Assembly (NCBI RefSeq): GCF_019974155.1
Contig: NZ_AP025158.1
Location: 868,001-932,000, forward strand
Length of the DNA stretch: 64,000 nucleotides
Direction: 5' to 3'
From: Thermus thermophilus
Lineage (GTDB): Bacteria; Deinococcota; Deinococci; Deinococcales; Thermaceae
The stretch's first letter is position 1, and every line of letters starts with the position of its first letter. Below are positions 1 through 8,526 of the stretch, in pieces. The translations under genes were made by a program, and so were the position numbers. The notes under the pieces are model-generated. The model saw only the letters and a program-made list of their open reading frames with translations. It did no database searches and had not been told where the DNA came from.

Positions 1-919
1 TCAGGCGCTCGGTGGCGATGGCCACGCCGTGCTCCAGGGCCAGAGAAACTACCTGGTGCGCCACCTTCCAGAGGACCAGCTCCTTGGCTCCCCTGTTCTC
101 TGCCCGGTCCACGGGCTCCAGGGAGAGGGTCAGGTGGCGCTTCAAGTTCCCGTCTGCCCCTACCACCGCCAGGGCCAGGTGATAGGGGTCGGCGTTGATG
201 TCTATGCCCAGGGCTCCCTTCTCCTTCGTGGCCAAGAGGGGCGCGGGCTCCTCCTCCCAGGTAAAGGTGGCGTAGACCTTGCCGTCCTTGAGGGAGAGCT
301 CCACGTTGTAGGGAAGAGAGGCGTAGACCCTCTCCACCAAGGCGCTCAGGTTGGGGTGGCCCGTCTTCACCAGGGCGTGGGCGTAGCTCCCGTCCCCGAG
401 GTTGATCCGGAGTTGCAGAACCCCGTACCTGACGAAGAGCTTGAGGTTCAGGTTGCCCCCCTTGGTCTTATCTCCCCGGGAGTAGAGCAAGCCTTGCCGC
501 CTCTCCCTCCACTCCCGCTTGAGCTCCTTCAGGGGCTTGCCCGAGAGGTGCTTGCGCTTGAGCTGTTGGAAGAGCTTTCTCCCCCCGAAGACCACCTTCC
601 GGGGGTCTTCTCCTCTCTCCCTGGCGGAGTCCAGGACGGCTTGGGCCTTCAGGATCGCGTCGTCGGCGTAGCGGGTGTTGAGGCGGAAGGAGGTGCAGAG
701 GAAACCGTCTGCCCGTTTAAGCTCCTCCCTGGTCTGACCTTCCAGGAGGCGGTTGTAGGCGTAGCGCACGGCGGGGGCCACCACCAGGAGGTCCAGGTCG
801 GACCTCCGGTCCGCCGTCCCTCGGGCGTGGGAGCCGAAGAGGTAAAGGGCCTCCAGGTCCAGGGCCGCCCGCAGCCGCCCCAGGGCCTCCTCCAGGTAGC
901 GGGCAAGCTCCGGGGTCAT
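1..919 (-). CDS. Nucleotidyltransferase-TnpB-related chimeric protein (C-terminus beyond window)
   Basis: An uninterrupted frame runs from ATG at 919 to the window edge (306 residues seen). Residues 1-49 look like the start of a MNT/pol-beta nucleotidyltransferase: GS at 29-30, RGT, then SDLDLLVV with D41 and D43. From about residue 50 (VRYAYNRLLEG, later RYADDAILKA) it reads as an IS200/IS605 TnpB-related protein. A RuvC-I-like aspartate is in GIDIN (D240) and a RuvC-II-like glutamate in ATERL (E304). The nucleotidyltransferase part stops before the third catalytic Asp expected in that family, and the TnpB part lacks its usual N-terminus, so both are truncated at the join. ATG overlaps the upstream cobD stop as ATGA. 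It may be a decayed insertion product or a functional fusion; the sequence cannot decide. Confidence 0.7.
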   Translation of the reverse strand, partial: MTPELARYLEEALGRLRAALDLEALYLFGSHARGTADRRSDLDLLVVAPAVRYAYNRLLEGQTREELKRADGFLCTSFRLNTRYADDAILKAQAVLDSARERGEDPRKVVFGGRKLFQQLKRKHLSGKPLKELKREWRERRQGLLYSRGDKTKGGNLNLKLFVRYGVLQLRINLGDGSYAHALVKTGHPNLSALVERVYASLPYNVELSLKDGKVYATFTWEEEPAPLLATKEKGALGIDINADPYHLALAVVGADGNLKRHLTLSLEPVDRAENRGAKELVLWKVAHQVVSLALEHGVAIATERL

Positions 920-1920
920 GCCCCCAGTCTAGCAAGGACCCCTTCCAGGGCCTCGAGGAGGGCTCGGATGGCCTCTTCGCGCTGGGCCGAGAGCCGGATC
1001 CACTCGGGAAGGCCGAAACTGGTGCAGTCCCGCACCCGTATGCCCCTTTCCCTCAAGGCCCTCGCCACCTCCGTGGCCCGGCCCACCCGCGCCAGGAGGA
1101 AGTTGGCGGGGCTTTCCCGGACCTCGAGGCCAAGCCCCCTAAGCCCCTCGGCGAGGAGGCGGCGGAGGCGGAAGAGCTCCCTCTTGCTCTCCTCCAGCCA
1201 GGCCCGGGCCTCCGGGTCCAGGTGGGCGTAGAGCAGGGCCTCCCCATACACGGAAACGGGCCAGGAAGGGGCGAGGTTCTGGAAGTGGGTGAGGTCCAGG
1301 GGGGCCAGGAGGTACCCCGCCCGCACCCCCGTGAGGCCGTGGGCCTTGTTGGGGCTATAGAGGCGGAAGGCCTTTTGGGGAAGGGGCGGGGGGGAGGCCA
1401 TGAGGTCGTAGTAGGCGAGGTCCAGGACCAGGGCGCCTCCTGCGCGCCTCGCCGCCTCCTCCAGGAAGGGGTAGACCTCCCCCGTGGGGTTGTTGGGCAC
1501 GCAGAGGAAGGCGAGGGAGCTTTTGGGGAGGAGCTCCAGGAAGGCCTCGGGGCTTTCCGCCTCCCAGAGGGGCAGGTCCAGGGCCCGGGCGGCCCGGGCG
1601 TACTCGCCGAAGGTGGGGGGGAGGAGGAGGATGGGCCCCCGCAGGTAGGTCCAGCGGGCCAGGCGGTGGATGAGCTCGCTCGTCCCTGTGCCCACGGCCA
1701 CCTGTTCGGGGGAGACCCCGTGGGCCTCGGCCAGGGCCTTCCTTAGCCTGCGGTAGAGGGGGTCGGGGTAGCGGCTCGGGTCGGCCCGGCGGAGGTAGTC
1801 CAGGGCCACGGGGTTGGGGCCTAGGGCGTTGGCGTTGGTGGAGAAATCGTAGAGGGGCTCGGGGCCCTCGTCGGTGCCCCCGTGGATGGGGCGGAGGACG
1901 TCGTCCAGCATGCCTTCCAT
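916..1920 (-). CDS. cobD: Threonine-phosphate decarboxylase / histidinol-phosphate aminotransferase-like PLP enzyme
   Basis: A 334-residue fold-type I PLP enzyme. Visible family features are DFSTNANALGP near the N-terminus, the NNPTGEVY substrate/PLP segment, and SPNKAHGLTGVRAGY carrying the Schiff-base lysine. In cobalamin clusters this family makes (R)-1-amino-2-propanol phosphate from threonine phosphate for attachment to the corrin ring by CbiB, and cbiB lies just upstream in the same direction. A general HisC-like aminotransferase is the alternative, but location favours CobD. The ATG at 1920 lacks a clear Shine-Dalgarno; an in-frame ATG at 1911 is possible. Its stop overlaps the next start (ATGA). 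Confidence 0.85.
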   Translation of the reverse strand: MEGMLDDVLRPIHGGTDEGPEPLYDFSTNANALGPNPVALDYLRRADPSRYPDPLYRRLRKALAEAHGVSPEQVAVGTGTSELIHRLARWTYLRGPILLLPPTFGEYARAARALDLPLWEAESPEAFLELLPKSSLAFLCVPNNPTGEVYPFLEEAARRAGGALVLDLAYYDLMASPPPLPQKAFRLYSPNKAHGLTGVRAGYLLAPLDLTHFQNLAPSWPVSVYGEALLYAHLDPEARAWLEESKRELFRLRRLLAEGLRGLGLEVRESPANFLLARVGRATEVARALRERGIRVRDCTSFGLPEWIRLSAQREEAIRALLEALEGVLARLGA

Positions 1921-2202
1921 GGTAGGGAAGCCGCGGGAGGCCGAGTGGGGCCTAGGCTAAGGACGGAGGCGGAGGGCGCCCTTTGGCGAGGCCTCGGGGT
2001 CCCGGCTTGGGGTGTTTGTCCGGCTCCCTGGCGGCGTCCGGCCGCGCCTCGGGCACGGGGAACCTTTGGGCGGGCGCCTCGAGGAGGCCCGCCGCCGAGG
2101 GGCCCCGGGCCTCTGCAAGGCGGCCTTCTTCCCCTGCGGCCCCGCGAAGGGCGCCAGCCCTTCCCCCAGGGAAAGGTCCCGGCTTTGCGCCACCCCCAAA
2201 GC
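1921..2202. other. Gap between cbiB and cobD, no confident gene
   Basis: This 282-bp stretch is open in more than one frame because of its GC content, but none gives a recognisable or compositionally convincing protein. No riboswitch core or perfect hairpin was seen. It could hold a small decayed gene or a promoter for cobD. Confidence 0.4.
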
Positions 2203-3051
2203 CTACCAAAGCCCCGTGGCCGCCGCGAGGAGGAGGCCCACCCCGTAGCCCAGGCCCCCCGCGAGCCAGAGGGCCTCCCGGGTGTGCCGGGCCTTTGGGG
2301 AGGGGGCCAGGGGGTTCAGGGCGTAGGCCCCCCGCTTCCTGAGGCGCACCCCAAGCCTCAAGGCCAGGGCGGCCATGGGGAAGCCCGCGTTGGGGGAAGG
2401 GGTCTTGCGGGCCTCCCGCCAAAGCCTCCCCCAGAGCCCAAGCGGGCAGAGGAGAAGCCCGGTGAGCCGGGCCGGAAGGAGGTTCAAGAGGTCGTCCGCC
2501 CGGGCGGCGAAGGCGCCCTTCGCCCCGTGCTCCGGGTAGCCCCACATGGCGTCGGCGGTGTTGGCGTAGCGGTAGAGGGCGGCCCCCCCGAGGCCGAAGA
2601 GGGCGTAGTAGAGGAGGGGGGCGAGGAGGCTATCCGAGAGGTTCTCCGCGAGGCTTTCCAGGGCGGCCTCCCGCACCTCCTCCTCGGAGAGGTCTGCGGT
2701 TCTCCGGCTCACGATGCGGGAAAGGCGCCTTCTTCCCGCCTCGAGGCCCTCCCCCAGGGCCTTTTCCACCTCAAAGACCTCCTCAAGGAGCATCCTCAGG
2801 CTGAAGAGGGGCTTGAGGAGGAGGCCAAGGGCCACCCACCCCCAGGCCAAGGGCCTAAGGAGGAGGTCCAGGAGAAAGGCGGGCAGGGCGAAGAGGAGGG
2901 CCCCCAAAGCCCAGTAGAAGGCCCCAGACGGGAAGCCCCGGACCCGCTTCCAGGCCCAGGCGAGGTACCGCCCCATCCAGACCACGGGGTGGAGCCTGGG
3001 AGGGGGCTCCCCGAAGAGGGCGTCCAGGAGGAGGGCGAGGAGGAGGCTCAT
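2203..3051 (-). CDS. cbiB: Adenosylcobinamide-phosphate synthase CbiB
   Basis: 282 residues, a hydrophobic integral membrane protein. It opens with [26 protein letters not shown], the usual CbiB/CobD start (DxxxGEPxxxxHPVxxMG). It continues with [34 protein letters not shown] and the [14 protein letters not shown] segment. The family attaches aminopropanol (phosphate) to cobyric acid. The start is ATG 3051, overlapping the bluB stop as ATGA; open sequence further upstream belongs to bluB in another frame. The cobD homologue lies downstream. Confidence 0.93.
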   Translation of the reverse strand: MSLLLALLLDALFGEPPPRLHPVVWMGRYLAWAWKRVRGFPSGAFYWALGALLFALPAFLLDLLLRPLAWGWVALGLLLKPLFSLRMLLEEVFEVEKALGEGLEAGRRRLSRIVSRRTADLSEEEVREAALESLAENLSDSLLAPLLYYALFGLGGAALYRYANTADAMWGYPEHGAKGAFAARADDLLNLLPARLTGLLLCPLGLWGRLWREARKTPSPNAGFPMAALALRLGVRLRKRGAYALNPLAPSPKARHTREALWLAGGLGYGVGLLLAAATGLW

Positions 3052-3686
3052 GGGAAGCGCTCCCGGTAGCGCAAAAGGGGCTCCCTTCGGCGCCAGCCCG
3101 CCCGCTCTAAAAGGGGTTCGTCCGGCCAGGCGCGGGGGTATCCCAGGCAGAGGTAGGCCAGAAGCCGGTAGCCCGGTGGGGCTCCCAGAAGCCTGGCCAC
3201 CGCTTCGGGGTCCAGGATGCTCACCCACCCCACCCCGATCCCCTCGGCCCGGGCGGCGGTCCAGAGGTTGCCCACGGCCAGCACCACGGAGTAGTAGGCG
3301 AGGGTCTCGGGCATGGTGTGGTGGCCGAGGCTTCTCGCGACGGGCCTCTGGAAGACGGCGAGGTGCAGGGGAGCCTCGAGGAGGCCCTCGAGGCGCAGGC
3401 GGTCGTAGACTTGCTGGGCCTTTCCTTGAAAAAGGACCCTCTCCCGGGCCCTTGCCTTTTGGTGAAGGGCGAAGACCCTTTCTTTGGTCGCCCTTTCCCG
3501 GATCTCCACGAGGGCCCAGGGTTGGGTGAGCCCCACGCTCGGGGCGGCGTGGAAGGCTTGGTAGAGCCTTTCCAGGACCTCCTCCGGAATGGGGTCGGGC
3601 CGGAAGTGGCGGATGTCCCGGCGGGTAAGGAGGGCCCGGTAGACCGCCTCCCTTTCCGCCTTGCTAAAGGCCCAAGAGCTCGCCAT
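3048..3686 (-). CDS. bluB: 5,6-Dimethylbenzimidazole synthase BluB
   Basis: 212 residues of the nitroreductase-like BluB family. The visible signature is [17 protein letters not shown] (FMN phosphate-binding region), then [16 protein letters not shown] and the C-terminal [13 protein letters not shown] segment. BluB uses O2 to break down reduced FMN to the lower ligand of B12. The start is ATG 3686, overlapping the SUMT gene end by 23 bases. An O2-dependent enzyme inside an otherwise early-cobalt-insertion gene set fits an aerobe that assembles the ring with CbiX-type chemistry. Confidence 0.92.
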   Translation of the reverse strand: MASSWAFSKAEREAVYRALLTRRDIRHFRPDPIPEEVLERLYQAFHAAPSVGLTQPWALVEIRERATKERVFALHQKARARERVLFQGKAQQVYDRLRLEGLLEAPLHLAVFQRPVARSLGHHTMPETLAYYSVVLAVGNLWTAARAEGIGVGWVSILDPEAVARLLGAPPGYRLLAYLCLGYPRAWPDEPLLERAGWRRREPLLRYRERFP

Positions 3687-4359
3687 AAAGCCCCACCACC
3701 TTTCCCACCACCAGGAGGGCCGGGGAGGGGAGGCCTTCCCCGAGGCCCGGGAGGTCCTCCACCCGGCCCAGCCGCACCGCCTCCCCCGGCCAGCCCACCC
3801 GGGCGAGGAGGGCGAGGGGGGTTTCCGGGGGAAAGCGTTCCAAAAGCCTTTCCTTGAGCCCTCCCAGGGCGTGGAGGGGCATGAGGAGGACCAGGGTGTC
3901 CGCCCGGGGGAGGGGGAGGGCGGGGTCGTGCCCCGTGGCCACGGCGAAGCTCCGGGCAAGCCCCCGGTGGGTGAGGGGAAGGCCCAGGGCGGAAAGGGCT
4001 CCCACAGCGCTCGTCACCCCCGGGACCACCTCAAAGGGGATGCCCGCCCGCCTCAAGGCCAAAGCCTCCTCCCCGCCCCGCCCGAAGACCATGGGGTCCC
4101 CCCCCTTGAGCCGGGCCACCACCCGTCCCTCCCGGGCCAGGGCGATGAGCCTCGCCGTGATGGCCTCCTGGGGGGTCTTTTCCCCGTAGCCCTCCTTGCC
4201 CACGGGGACGAGCTCCCCCCTGGCCAGGGCGAGGACGCCGGGGTGGACCAGGCGGTCGTGGAGGACCACCTCGGCCACCTCCAAGACCTTAAGGGCCTTT
4301 AGGGTGAGGTGCTCCGGCCCTCCGAACCCCGCCCCCACCAGGTAGACCTTCCCCCTCAT
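3664..4359 (-). CDS. cobA: Uroporphyrinogen-III C-methyltransferase
   Basis: 231 residues, tetrapyrrole methylase fold. VYLVGAGFGGPEHLTLKA is the glycine-rich SAM-binding start. Also present are VLHDRLV, VGKEGYGEKTPQ, ARLKGGDPMVFGRGGEE and the VPGVTSAVGALSALGLPLTHRG segment typical of SUMT. It makes precorrin-2 from uroporphyrinogen III by two methylations, the entry point into the corrin pathway. No CysG-like oxidase domain is attached. ATG overlaps the upstream DUF3209 stop (ATGA). Confidence 0.93.
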   Translation of the reverse strand: MRGKVYLVGAGFGGPEHLTLKALKVLEVAEVVLHDRLVHPGVLALARGELVPVGKEGYGEKTPQEAITARLIALAREGRVVARLKGGDPMVFGRGGEEALALRRAGIPFEVVPGVTSAVGALSALGLPLTHRGLARSFAVATGHDPALPLPRADTLVLLMPLHALGGLKERLLERFPPETPLALLARVGWPGEAVRLGRVEDLPGLGEGLPSPALLVVGKVVGLYGELLGL

Positions 4360-4718
4360 CGCCGCCTTGGGAAGAGGCGGTGGAGCCTTCTGTGGAGGGC
4401 GTCCAGGTCCTGGTAGAGGGCCTCGGCCTCCGCCTTAAGGGCCCTAAGGCGCCCCTCCATGGCCTCCACCGCCAGGAGAAGCCCACGCCAGTAGGGCTCT
4501 TCGGGCTCCTGGGCGGCCCTTTCCTCCAGGTGGAGGAGGGCCTCCCTTAGGGCTTCCTCCAGGGCGGGAAAGGTCTTGGCCTCGGCGAGGCGCTTGAGCT
4601 CGGGCCTTTCCCCAAGCACGGGGGCAAGCTCCTCCCGCTCGTGGAGGAGGTCGTGGGCCTCCTTCTCCAAAAGCTCGCCGATCGCGATCCTCAGGGCCGA
4701 AAGCTCGTGGCACGCCAT
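4356..4718 (-). CDS. DUF3209-like small protein of cobalamin clusters
   Basis: 120 residues, mostly helical and charged, beginning MACHELSALRIAIGELL, which I recognise as the N-terminal pattern of DUF3209 proteins. That family is known from cobalamin gene clusters next to CbiX/CobN-type chelatases but has no established activity. Here it lies directly after the CbiX-ferredoxin gene (stop and ATG abut) and before SUMT, so a role in cobalt delivery or chelatase function is a reasonable inference. The Cys-His at positions 3-4 could bind metal. No signal peptide or membrane segment. Confidence 0.7.
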   Translation of the reverse strand: MACHELSALRIAIGELLEKEAHDLLHEREELAPVLGERPELKRLAEAKTFPALEEALREALLHLEERAAQEPEEPYWRGLLLAVEAMEGRLRALKAEAEALYQDLDALHRRLHRLFPRRR

Positions 4719-5822
4719 CTAGATCACCTCCAAAAGCTTTTCCCGGTAGACCTCCCCTCCCTCTAGGTGGGTTTTCCGCAGGGGGAGGGCGTCCTCCGGG
4801 GAGAGCCCTCCGTAGACCACCCCTTCGGGGTAGGCGATGAGAACGGGCCCCTTGCCGCAGCGGCTGAGGCAAGGGGTAGGGGTGAGCTGGACCAGGGGCC
4901 CGAGGTCCCTCAGGCCCTCCTCCAGGCGGCGCAGAAGCCCCAGGGCCCCCCTTGCCCGGCAGTCCTCCCCGGTGCAGAGGAGGAGGTGGGTGAAGGGCCC
5001 GTGGGGGTGGCGGCCCGGGGCGAAGAGGGCGTGGCGGAGGGCCCTTAGCCCCGCGATCTGGGCCTCCCGCCTCGGGGCGAAGCGGCCCAGGGGAAAGCGG
5101 TAGCGGCAGGTGTCGCAGGGGGCGTACCCGCCCTCCAGGGCCTCTCGGTAGCGGTCGGCTAGGGCCTCGAGGAGGGCGGGGTGGCCCATGAGGGGGGGGA
5201 GAATCTCCAGGTCCAGGCCCGCCACCCGGCCCTGGAGCCTCTCCTCCACCACCCCCCGGAAGAAGAGGTGGGGGAGGAGGAAGACCCTCCTCGGCCTCAA
5301 GGCGGCGAGGCGCAGAAGGGCCTCCCTGGGCGTGGGCCTCGCCTTGGCGGCGTAGGCGGGGACCGTGGGCACCCCGGTTTTCTCCTCTATGAGCCGGGCG
5401 AGGGCCGCCCCTTCCGCGTTCGCCCCGGGGTCGGTGCCGCCCCTCAGGACCAGGACCGCCCCGTCCTCCGGCGTGGCCCCCCTGCGCCCAAGCCGCTCCG
5501 CCCAGAGGGCCACCAGGGCCGGGTGGGTGCCGAGGGGGCGGGCGAGGAGGAGGCGGGCCTTGGGGTACCGGCCCCTGGCCGCCTCCAGGGCAAGGGGCAG
5601 GTCGGCCTTTAGGTGCCCCGCCCCGAGGAGGAGGAGGGGGAGGACCACCCCGCCCCCTCCCTTGGCGAGCTCCAAGGCGGCCTCGAGGAGGGTAGGGCTT
5701 TGGTGCTCTATGAAACCCAAAAGCACCTCCTCTCCAAGCCGCCTTTCCAGCCCCTTCCTGAGCCCCTGGGCCAGGGCCTGGGCCCTGGGGTCGGGGGAGC
5801 CGTGGGCGGCGAGGAGGATCAC
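4719..5822 (-). CDS. cbiX: Sirohydrochlorin cobaltochelatase CbiX fused to a 2Fe-2S ferredoxin domain
   Basis: 367 residues starting at GTG 5822 (GTGA overlap with the cbiG stop). The N-terminal half is two CbiX-type chelatase repeats: ILLAAHGSPDPRAQ, then VVLPLLLLGAGHLKADLP with the metal-binding His, then a second half with FLLPHLFFRGVV. A middle segment has APCDTCRYR. The C-terminal third (LLLCTGEDCRARG ... TPCLSRCGKGPVLIAYPEGVVYGGLSPED) is a thioredoxin-like 2Fe-2S ferredoxin domain with paired cysteines. It inserts Co2+ into sirohydrochlorin; the iron-sulfur domain may be redox or structural. It defines the early-cobalt pathway here. Confidence 0.9.
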   Translation of the reverse strand: MILLAAHGSPDPRAQALAQGLRKGLERRLGEEVLLGFIEHQSPTLLEAALELAKGGGGVVLPLLLLGAGHLKADLPLALEAARGRYPKARLLLARPLGTHPALVALWAERLGRRGATPEDGAVLVLRGGTDPGANAEGAALARLIEEKTGVPTVPAYAAKARPTPREALLRLAALRPRRVFLLPHLFFRGVVEERLQGRVAGLDLEILPPLMGHPALLEALADRYREALEGGYAPCDTCRYRFPLGRFAPRREAQIAGLRALRHALFAPGRHPHGPFTHLLLCTGEDCRARGALGLLRRLEEGLRDLGPLVQLTPTPCLSRCGKGPVLIAYPEGVVYGGLSPEDALPLRKTHLEGGEVYREKLLEVI

Positions 5823-6898
5823 GGCAGGGCCTCCTCGGGGATCCCCAGGGATAGGACCCCTAGGGCCAGGGTGAGGTTCCCCCGCTTCGTCTTCTCCACG
5901 AGAAGCCTCGCCCCTTCCGCCAAGACGGCGGCCTCGGCCACCCCCCATAGCCCCGTGTGGCGGAAGACGGCCTCCGAGGGGTTGGGGATCCTCTGGGCGT
6001 TTAAGACCTCCTTGGGGTAGAAGCGCAGGGGGAGGCCCACCTCCTCGGCGAAGGCTAAAAGCCCCGCCTCGTCCCGCTTGAGCTCGGCCGTGGTCAGGAC
6101 CCTAAGGCTTTCCCGGGCGAAGCCCCCTTCCTCCAAGAAGGCGAAGACCTCCCGCCGGATCTCCTCCAGGGGGGTTCCCCGGTTGCACCCGATCCCCAGG
6201 ACCAGGGCGGGGGGGTGGGCGAAGAAGGCGGGGACGGGAAGGGGGAAGGCCTTGCGCACGGTGAAGAGAACCATCCCCTCCACCCCTTCCGGGCGGGGCT
6301 CCTCGAGCACCCGCACCATGGGGTAACGCCCCAAAGGGCTGAGGTCCACGCAGTCCGACCAGAAGCCCACGGCCCTTCCGTCCACCAGGAGGGCGGAGAC
6401 CTCCTTGAGGGGGCTCCAGTCGGGGACCCGGGCCCCAAGGGCCTTGGCCAGCAGGTCGGGGGCGGGGGCGCGGAGGCTATCCGTTCCCGTGGTGAGGACG
6501 GCCTCACCCCCCAGGGCCTCGGCGAGGTGGCGGGCTAAGGGATTTGCCCCGCCCAGGTGCCCGGCGAGGAGGGGGACGAAGTAGCGTCCCTTGAGGTCCA
6601 CCACCAAAACGGCAGGGTCTACCCTTTTGTCCAGGATCAGGGGGGCGATGGCCCGGAGGACGATCCCCGAGGCCATGACGAAGACGTGGCCGTCGTGGAG
6701 GGCCCAGGTCTTGAGGAGGAGTTCCTTGATGGGCTCCTCAAAGTAGACCGCCCCCTCCGAGAGGCCCCGGTACTTGGCCGCGGCGTAGAGGGTGCTCCCG
6801 GGGAGGGCCCTTTGGATCCTCTCCGCCACGGCGAGGCCGGGGAGGGTGAGGGTGTAGACGGCCACCCTCTCGGGGCGCAAGGGCCCAAGTTCAGGCAT
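5819..6898 (-). CDS. cbiG: Cobalt-precorrin-5A hydrolase CbiG
   Basis: 359 residues. N-terminal domain with VFVMASGIVLRAIAPLILDKRVDPAVLVVDLKG and VPLLAGHLGGANPLARHLAEALG, the classic CbiG N-terminal pattern. The C-terminal domain has ALVLGIGCNRGTPLEEI and the FYPKEVLNAQRIPNPS region. CbiG opens the delta-lactone of cobalt-precorrin-5A and releases acetaldehyde. It overlaps cbiH by eight bases and cbiX by four, so it is translationally coupled in the operon. Confidence 0.94.
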   Translation of the reverse strand: MPELGPLRPERVAVYTLTLPGLAVAERIQRALPGSTLYAAAKYRGLSEGAVYFEEPIKELLLKTWALHDGHVFVMASGIVLRAIAPLILDKRVDPAVLVVDLKGRYFVPLLAGHLGGANPLARHLAEALGGEAVLTTGTDSLRAPAPDLLAKALGARVPDWSPLKEVSALLVDGRAVGFWSDCVDLSPLGRYPMVRVLEEPRPEGVEGMVLFTVRKAFPLPVPAFFAHPPALVLGIGCNRGTPLEEIRREVFAFLEEGGFARESLRVLTTAELKRDEAGLLAFAEEVGLPLRFYPKEVLNAQRIPNPSEAVFRHTGLWGVAEAAVLAEGARLLVEKTKRGNLTLALGVLSLGIPEEALP

Positions 6899-7778
6899 CC
6901 CGCCTCCCCGAGCTAGCCCCCTCGGGGCTGACCAGGGAAAGCCCTGGGGTTTTCCCGGGGAGGGCTTCCTTGGTGCCCAGGTCGTACTTCAGGGCGTAGC
7001 CCCTGGGGGTGAGGAAGGTGCCTTCGTAAAAGCGGCTTTGGCTGTTGCCGATGACCACCGTGGTGAGCATGCCCGCCTCCGCCTCCTTTAGCCCCTCCAG
7101 GGTGGTGAGGGCGACCTCCTGCCGTTTGCGGTAGGCGCTCTTCACCAAGGCGGCCGGGGTTTCCTTGGGGCGGTATCCCAGGAGGATCTCGGCGCTTTTC
7201 CTAAGCTGCCAGTCCCGCCTTTTGCTTTGGGGGTTGTAGAGGACCACCACGAAGTCCCCCTGCCCCGCGGCGTGGAGCCTCCGCTCTATGAGGGGCCAGG
7301 GGGTGAGGAGGTCGGAGAGGCTGATGAGGCAGGTGTCGTGGGCTATGGGGCTTCCCAGGAGGCTCGCCACGGCGTTGGCCGCCGTGACCCCGGGGATGAC
7401 GGCGAGGAAAACCTCCCCTTCCTCCCCGGCGAACCTTCCGGGAAGCCCCACCCCCCCGTCCACCCGCTTTAGGCCCCGCTCCTCCATGAGCTCCAAGACG
7501 GGGGCCGCCATCCCGTAGATCCCCGGGTCCCCTCCGGAGACGAGGGCCACCTTTTGGCCAGAAAGGGCCCGCTCCAGGGCCTCCTCCGCCCGGTCCAGCT
7601 CCTCGGTCATGCCCTTCCTGACCACCTCCTTCCCCGCAAGGAGCCCCATCTCCTCCAAGAGCTTCACGTAGGTGCTGTAGCCGATGACCACTTCCGCCCC
7701 TTCCAGGGCCTCCCGGGCCCTTTGGGTAAGGCCCGGAAGGTCCCCGGGGCCCATGCCCACCAGGAAGAGTTCTCCCAT
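6891..7778 (-). CDS. cbiH: Cobalt-precorrin-3B C17-methyltransferase CbiH
   Basis: 295 residues, tetrapyrrole methylase fold: LFLVGMGPGDLPGLT at the start, VIGYSTYVKLLEEM, ALVSGGDPGIYGMAAPVLE, VIPGVTAANAVASLLGSPIAHD, and YNPQSKRRDWQL, which is characteristic of CobJ/CbiH. It performs ring contraction with C17 methylation. The length exceeds the usual ~245 residues because of a C-terminal extension containing TVVIGNSQSRF. Start ATG 7778 with an upstream GGAGGTGAGG; four bases separate it from the cbiF stop. Confidence 0.94.
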   Translation of the reverse strand: MGELFLVGMGPGDLPGLTQRAREALEGAEVVIGYSTYVKLLEEMGLLAGKEVVRKGMTEELDRAEEALERALSGQKVALVSGGDPGIYGMAAPVLELMEERGLKRVDGGVGLPGRFAGEEGEVFLAVIPGVTAANAVASLLGSPIAHDTCLISLSDLLTPWPLIERRLHAAGQGDFVVVLYNPQSKRRDWQLRKSAEILLGYRPKETPAALVKSAYRKRQEVALTTLEGLKEAEAGMLTTVVIGNSQSRFYEGTFLTPRGYALKYDLGTKEALPGKTPGLSLVSPEGASSGRRDA

Positions 7779-7782
7779 GCCC

Positions 7783-8526
7783 TCACCTCCTGTAGCGGTG
7801 TTTGAAGTCCGGGTCGTAAAGCCGGCTCCTCGTGCCCTTGGCCCTCAAGGCCTCCCCCACCAAATAGACCGTGGTGTCCCGGGCGGGGAGGTGGGCGAGG
7901 CCCTTAAGGTCCGTAAGCCCCACCTCCTCCCCCGGCTGGGCCACCTTGTGCCCGTAGAGCACCGGGGTGTCCCCGGGAAGCCCCGCTTCCAGAAGCTCCC
8001 GGGATAGCCTCCTTGGGTGCATCCCCGAGAGGTAGACCGCAAGGGTCAGCCCCTTGCGGGCAAGGCTTTTGGGGTCCTGGCCCTCAGGGACGGGGGTCCT
8101 GACCCCAAGCCGGGTGAAGGCCACCGCCTGGGCCACCCCCGGGGCGGTGAGGGAGAGGCCCGCCCTCGCCGCCAGGGCGAAGGCCGCCGTGACCCCGGGC
8201 ACCACCTCCACCCCGACCCCGAGGGCCTCGAGGGCCTCCTTCTCCTCCAGAAGGGTCCCGTAAAGCCCCGGGTCCCCCGAGTGGAGCCGGACCACCCCTC
8301 CGCCCTTCTGGGCCTCCTCGGCCAGGGCCAGGACGATCTCCTCCAAGGTCATCCCCTTGGAGTCCAGAAGCGCCGCCTTTGGGGCAAGCGCCCGCAAGGC
8401 CCCTTCGGGGAAGAGGCTTCCCGTGTAGAGGACAAAGCGGGCCTCTCCCAGAAGCCTCGCCCCCTTCACCGTGAGGAGCTCCGGGTCCCCGGGCCCCCCG
8501 CCCACCACGTGCACCACGGGCCTCAT
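7783..8526 (-). CDS. cbiF: Cobalt-precorrin-4 C11-methyltransferase CbiF
   Basis: 247 residues, starting at ATG 8526 (ATGA overlap with the cbiL stop). Motifs include VVHVVGGGPGDPELLTVKGARLL, VLYTGSLFPEGAL, VVRLHSGDPGLYGTLLEE, VPGVTAAFALAARAGLSLTAPGVAQ and AVYLSGMHPRRLSRELL, the CobM/CbiF pattern. It methylates C11 using SAM. Open frame upstream of 8526 is within cbiL and has no independent support. Confidence 0.95.
   Translation of the reverse strand: MRPVVHVVGGGPGDPELLTVKGARLLGEARFVLYTGSLFPEGALRALAPKAALLDSKGMTLEEIVLALAEEAQKGGGVVRLHSGDPGLYGTLLEEKEALEALGVGVEVVPGVTAAFALAARAGLSLTAPGVAQAVAFTRLGVRTPVPEGQDPKSLARKGLTLAVYLSGMHPRRLSRELLEAGLPGDTPVLYGHKVAQPGEEVGLTDLKGLAHLPARDTTVYLVGEALRAKGTRSRLYDPDFKHRYRR

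Noticed and set aside
29-1231. Long plus-strand open frame (about 400 codons)
   Set aside because: It is antisense to the chimeric gene and cobD; its translation is low-complexity G/P/R/L/E sequence without any motif.
1921-2202. Second cobalamin riboswitch upstream of cobD
   Set aside because: Some GCGCAAAGCCGGGA-like bases are suggestive, but the conserved core (GGTGAAAGTCC, GCCGCAACGG) is missing.
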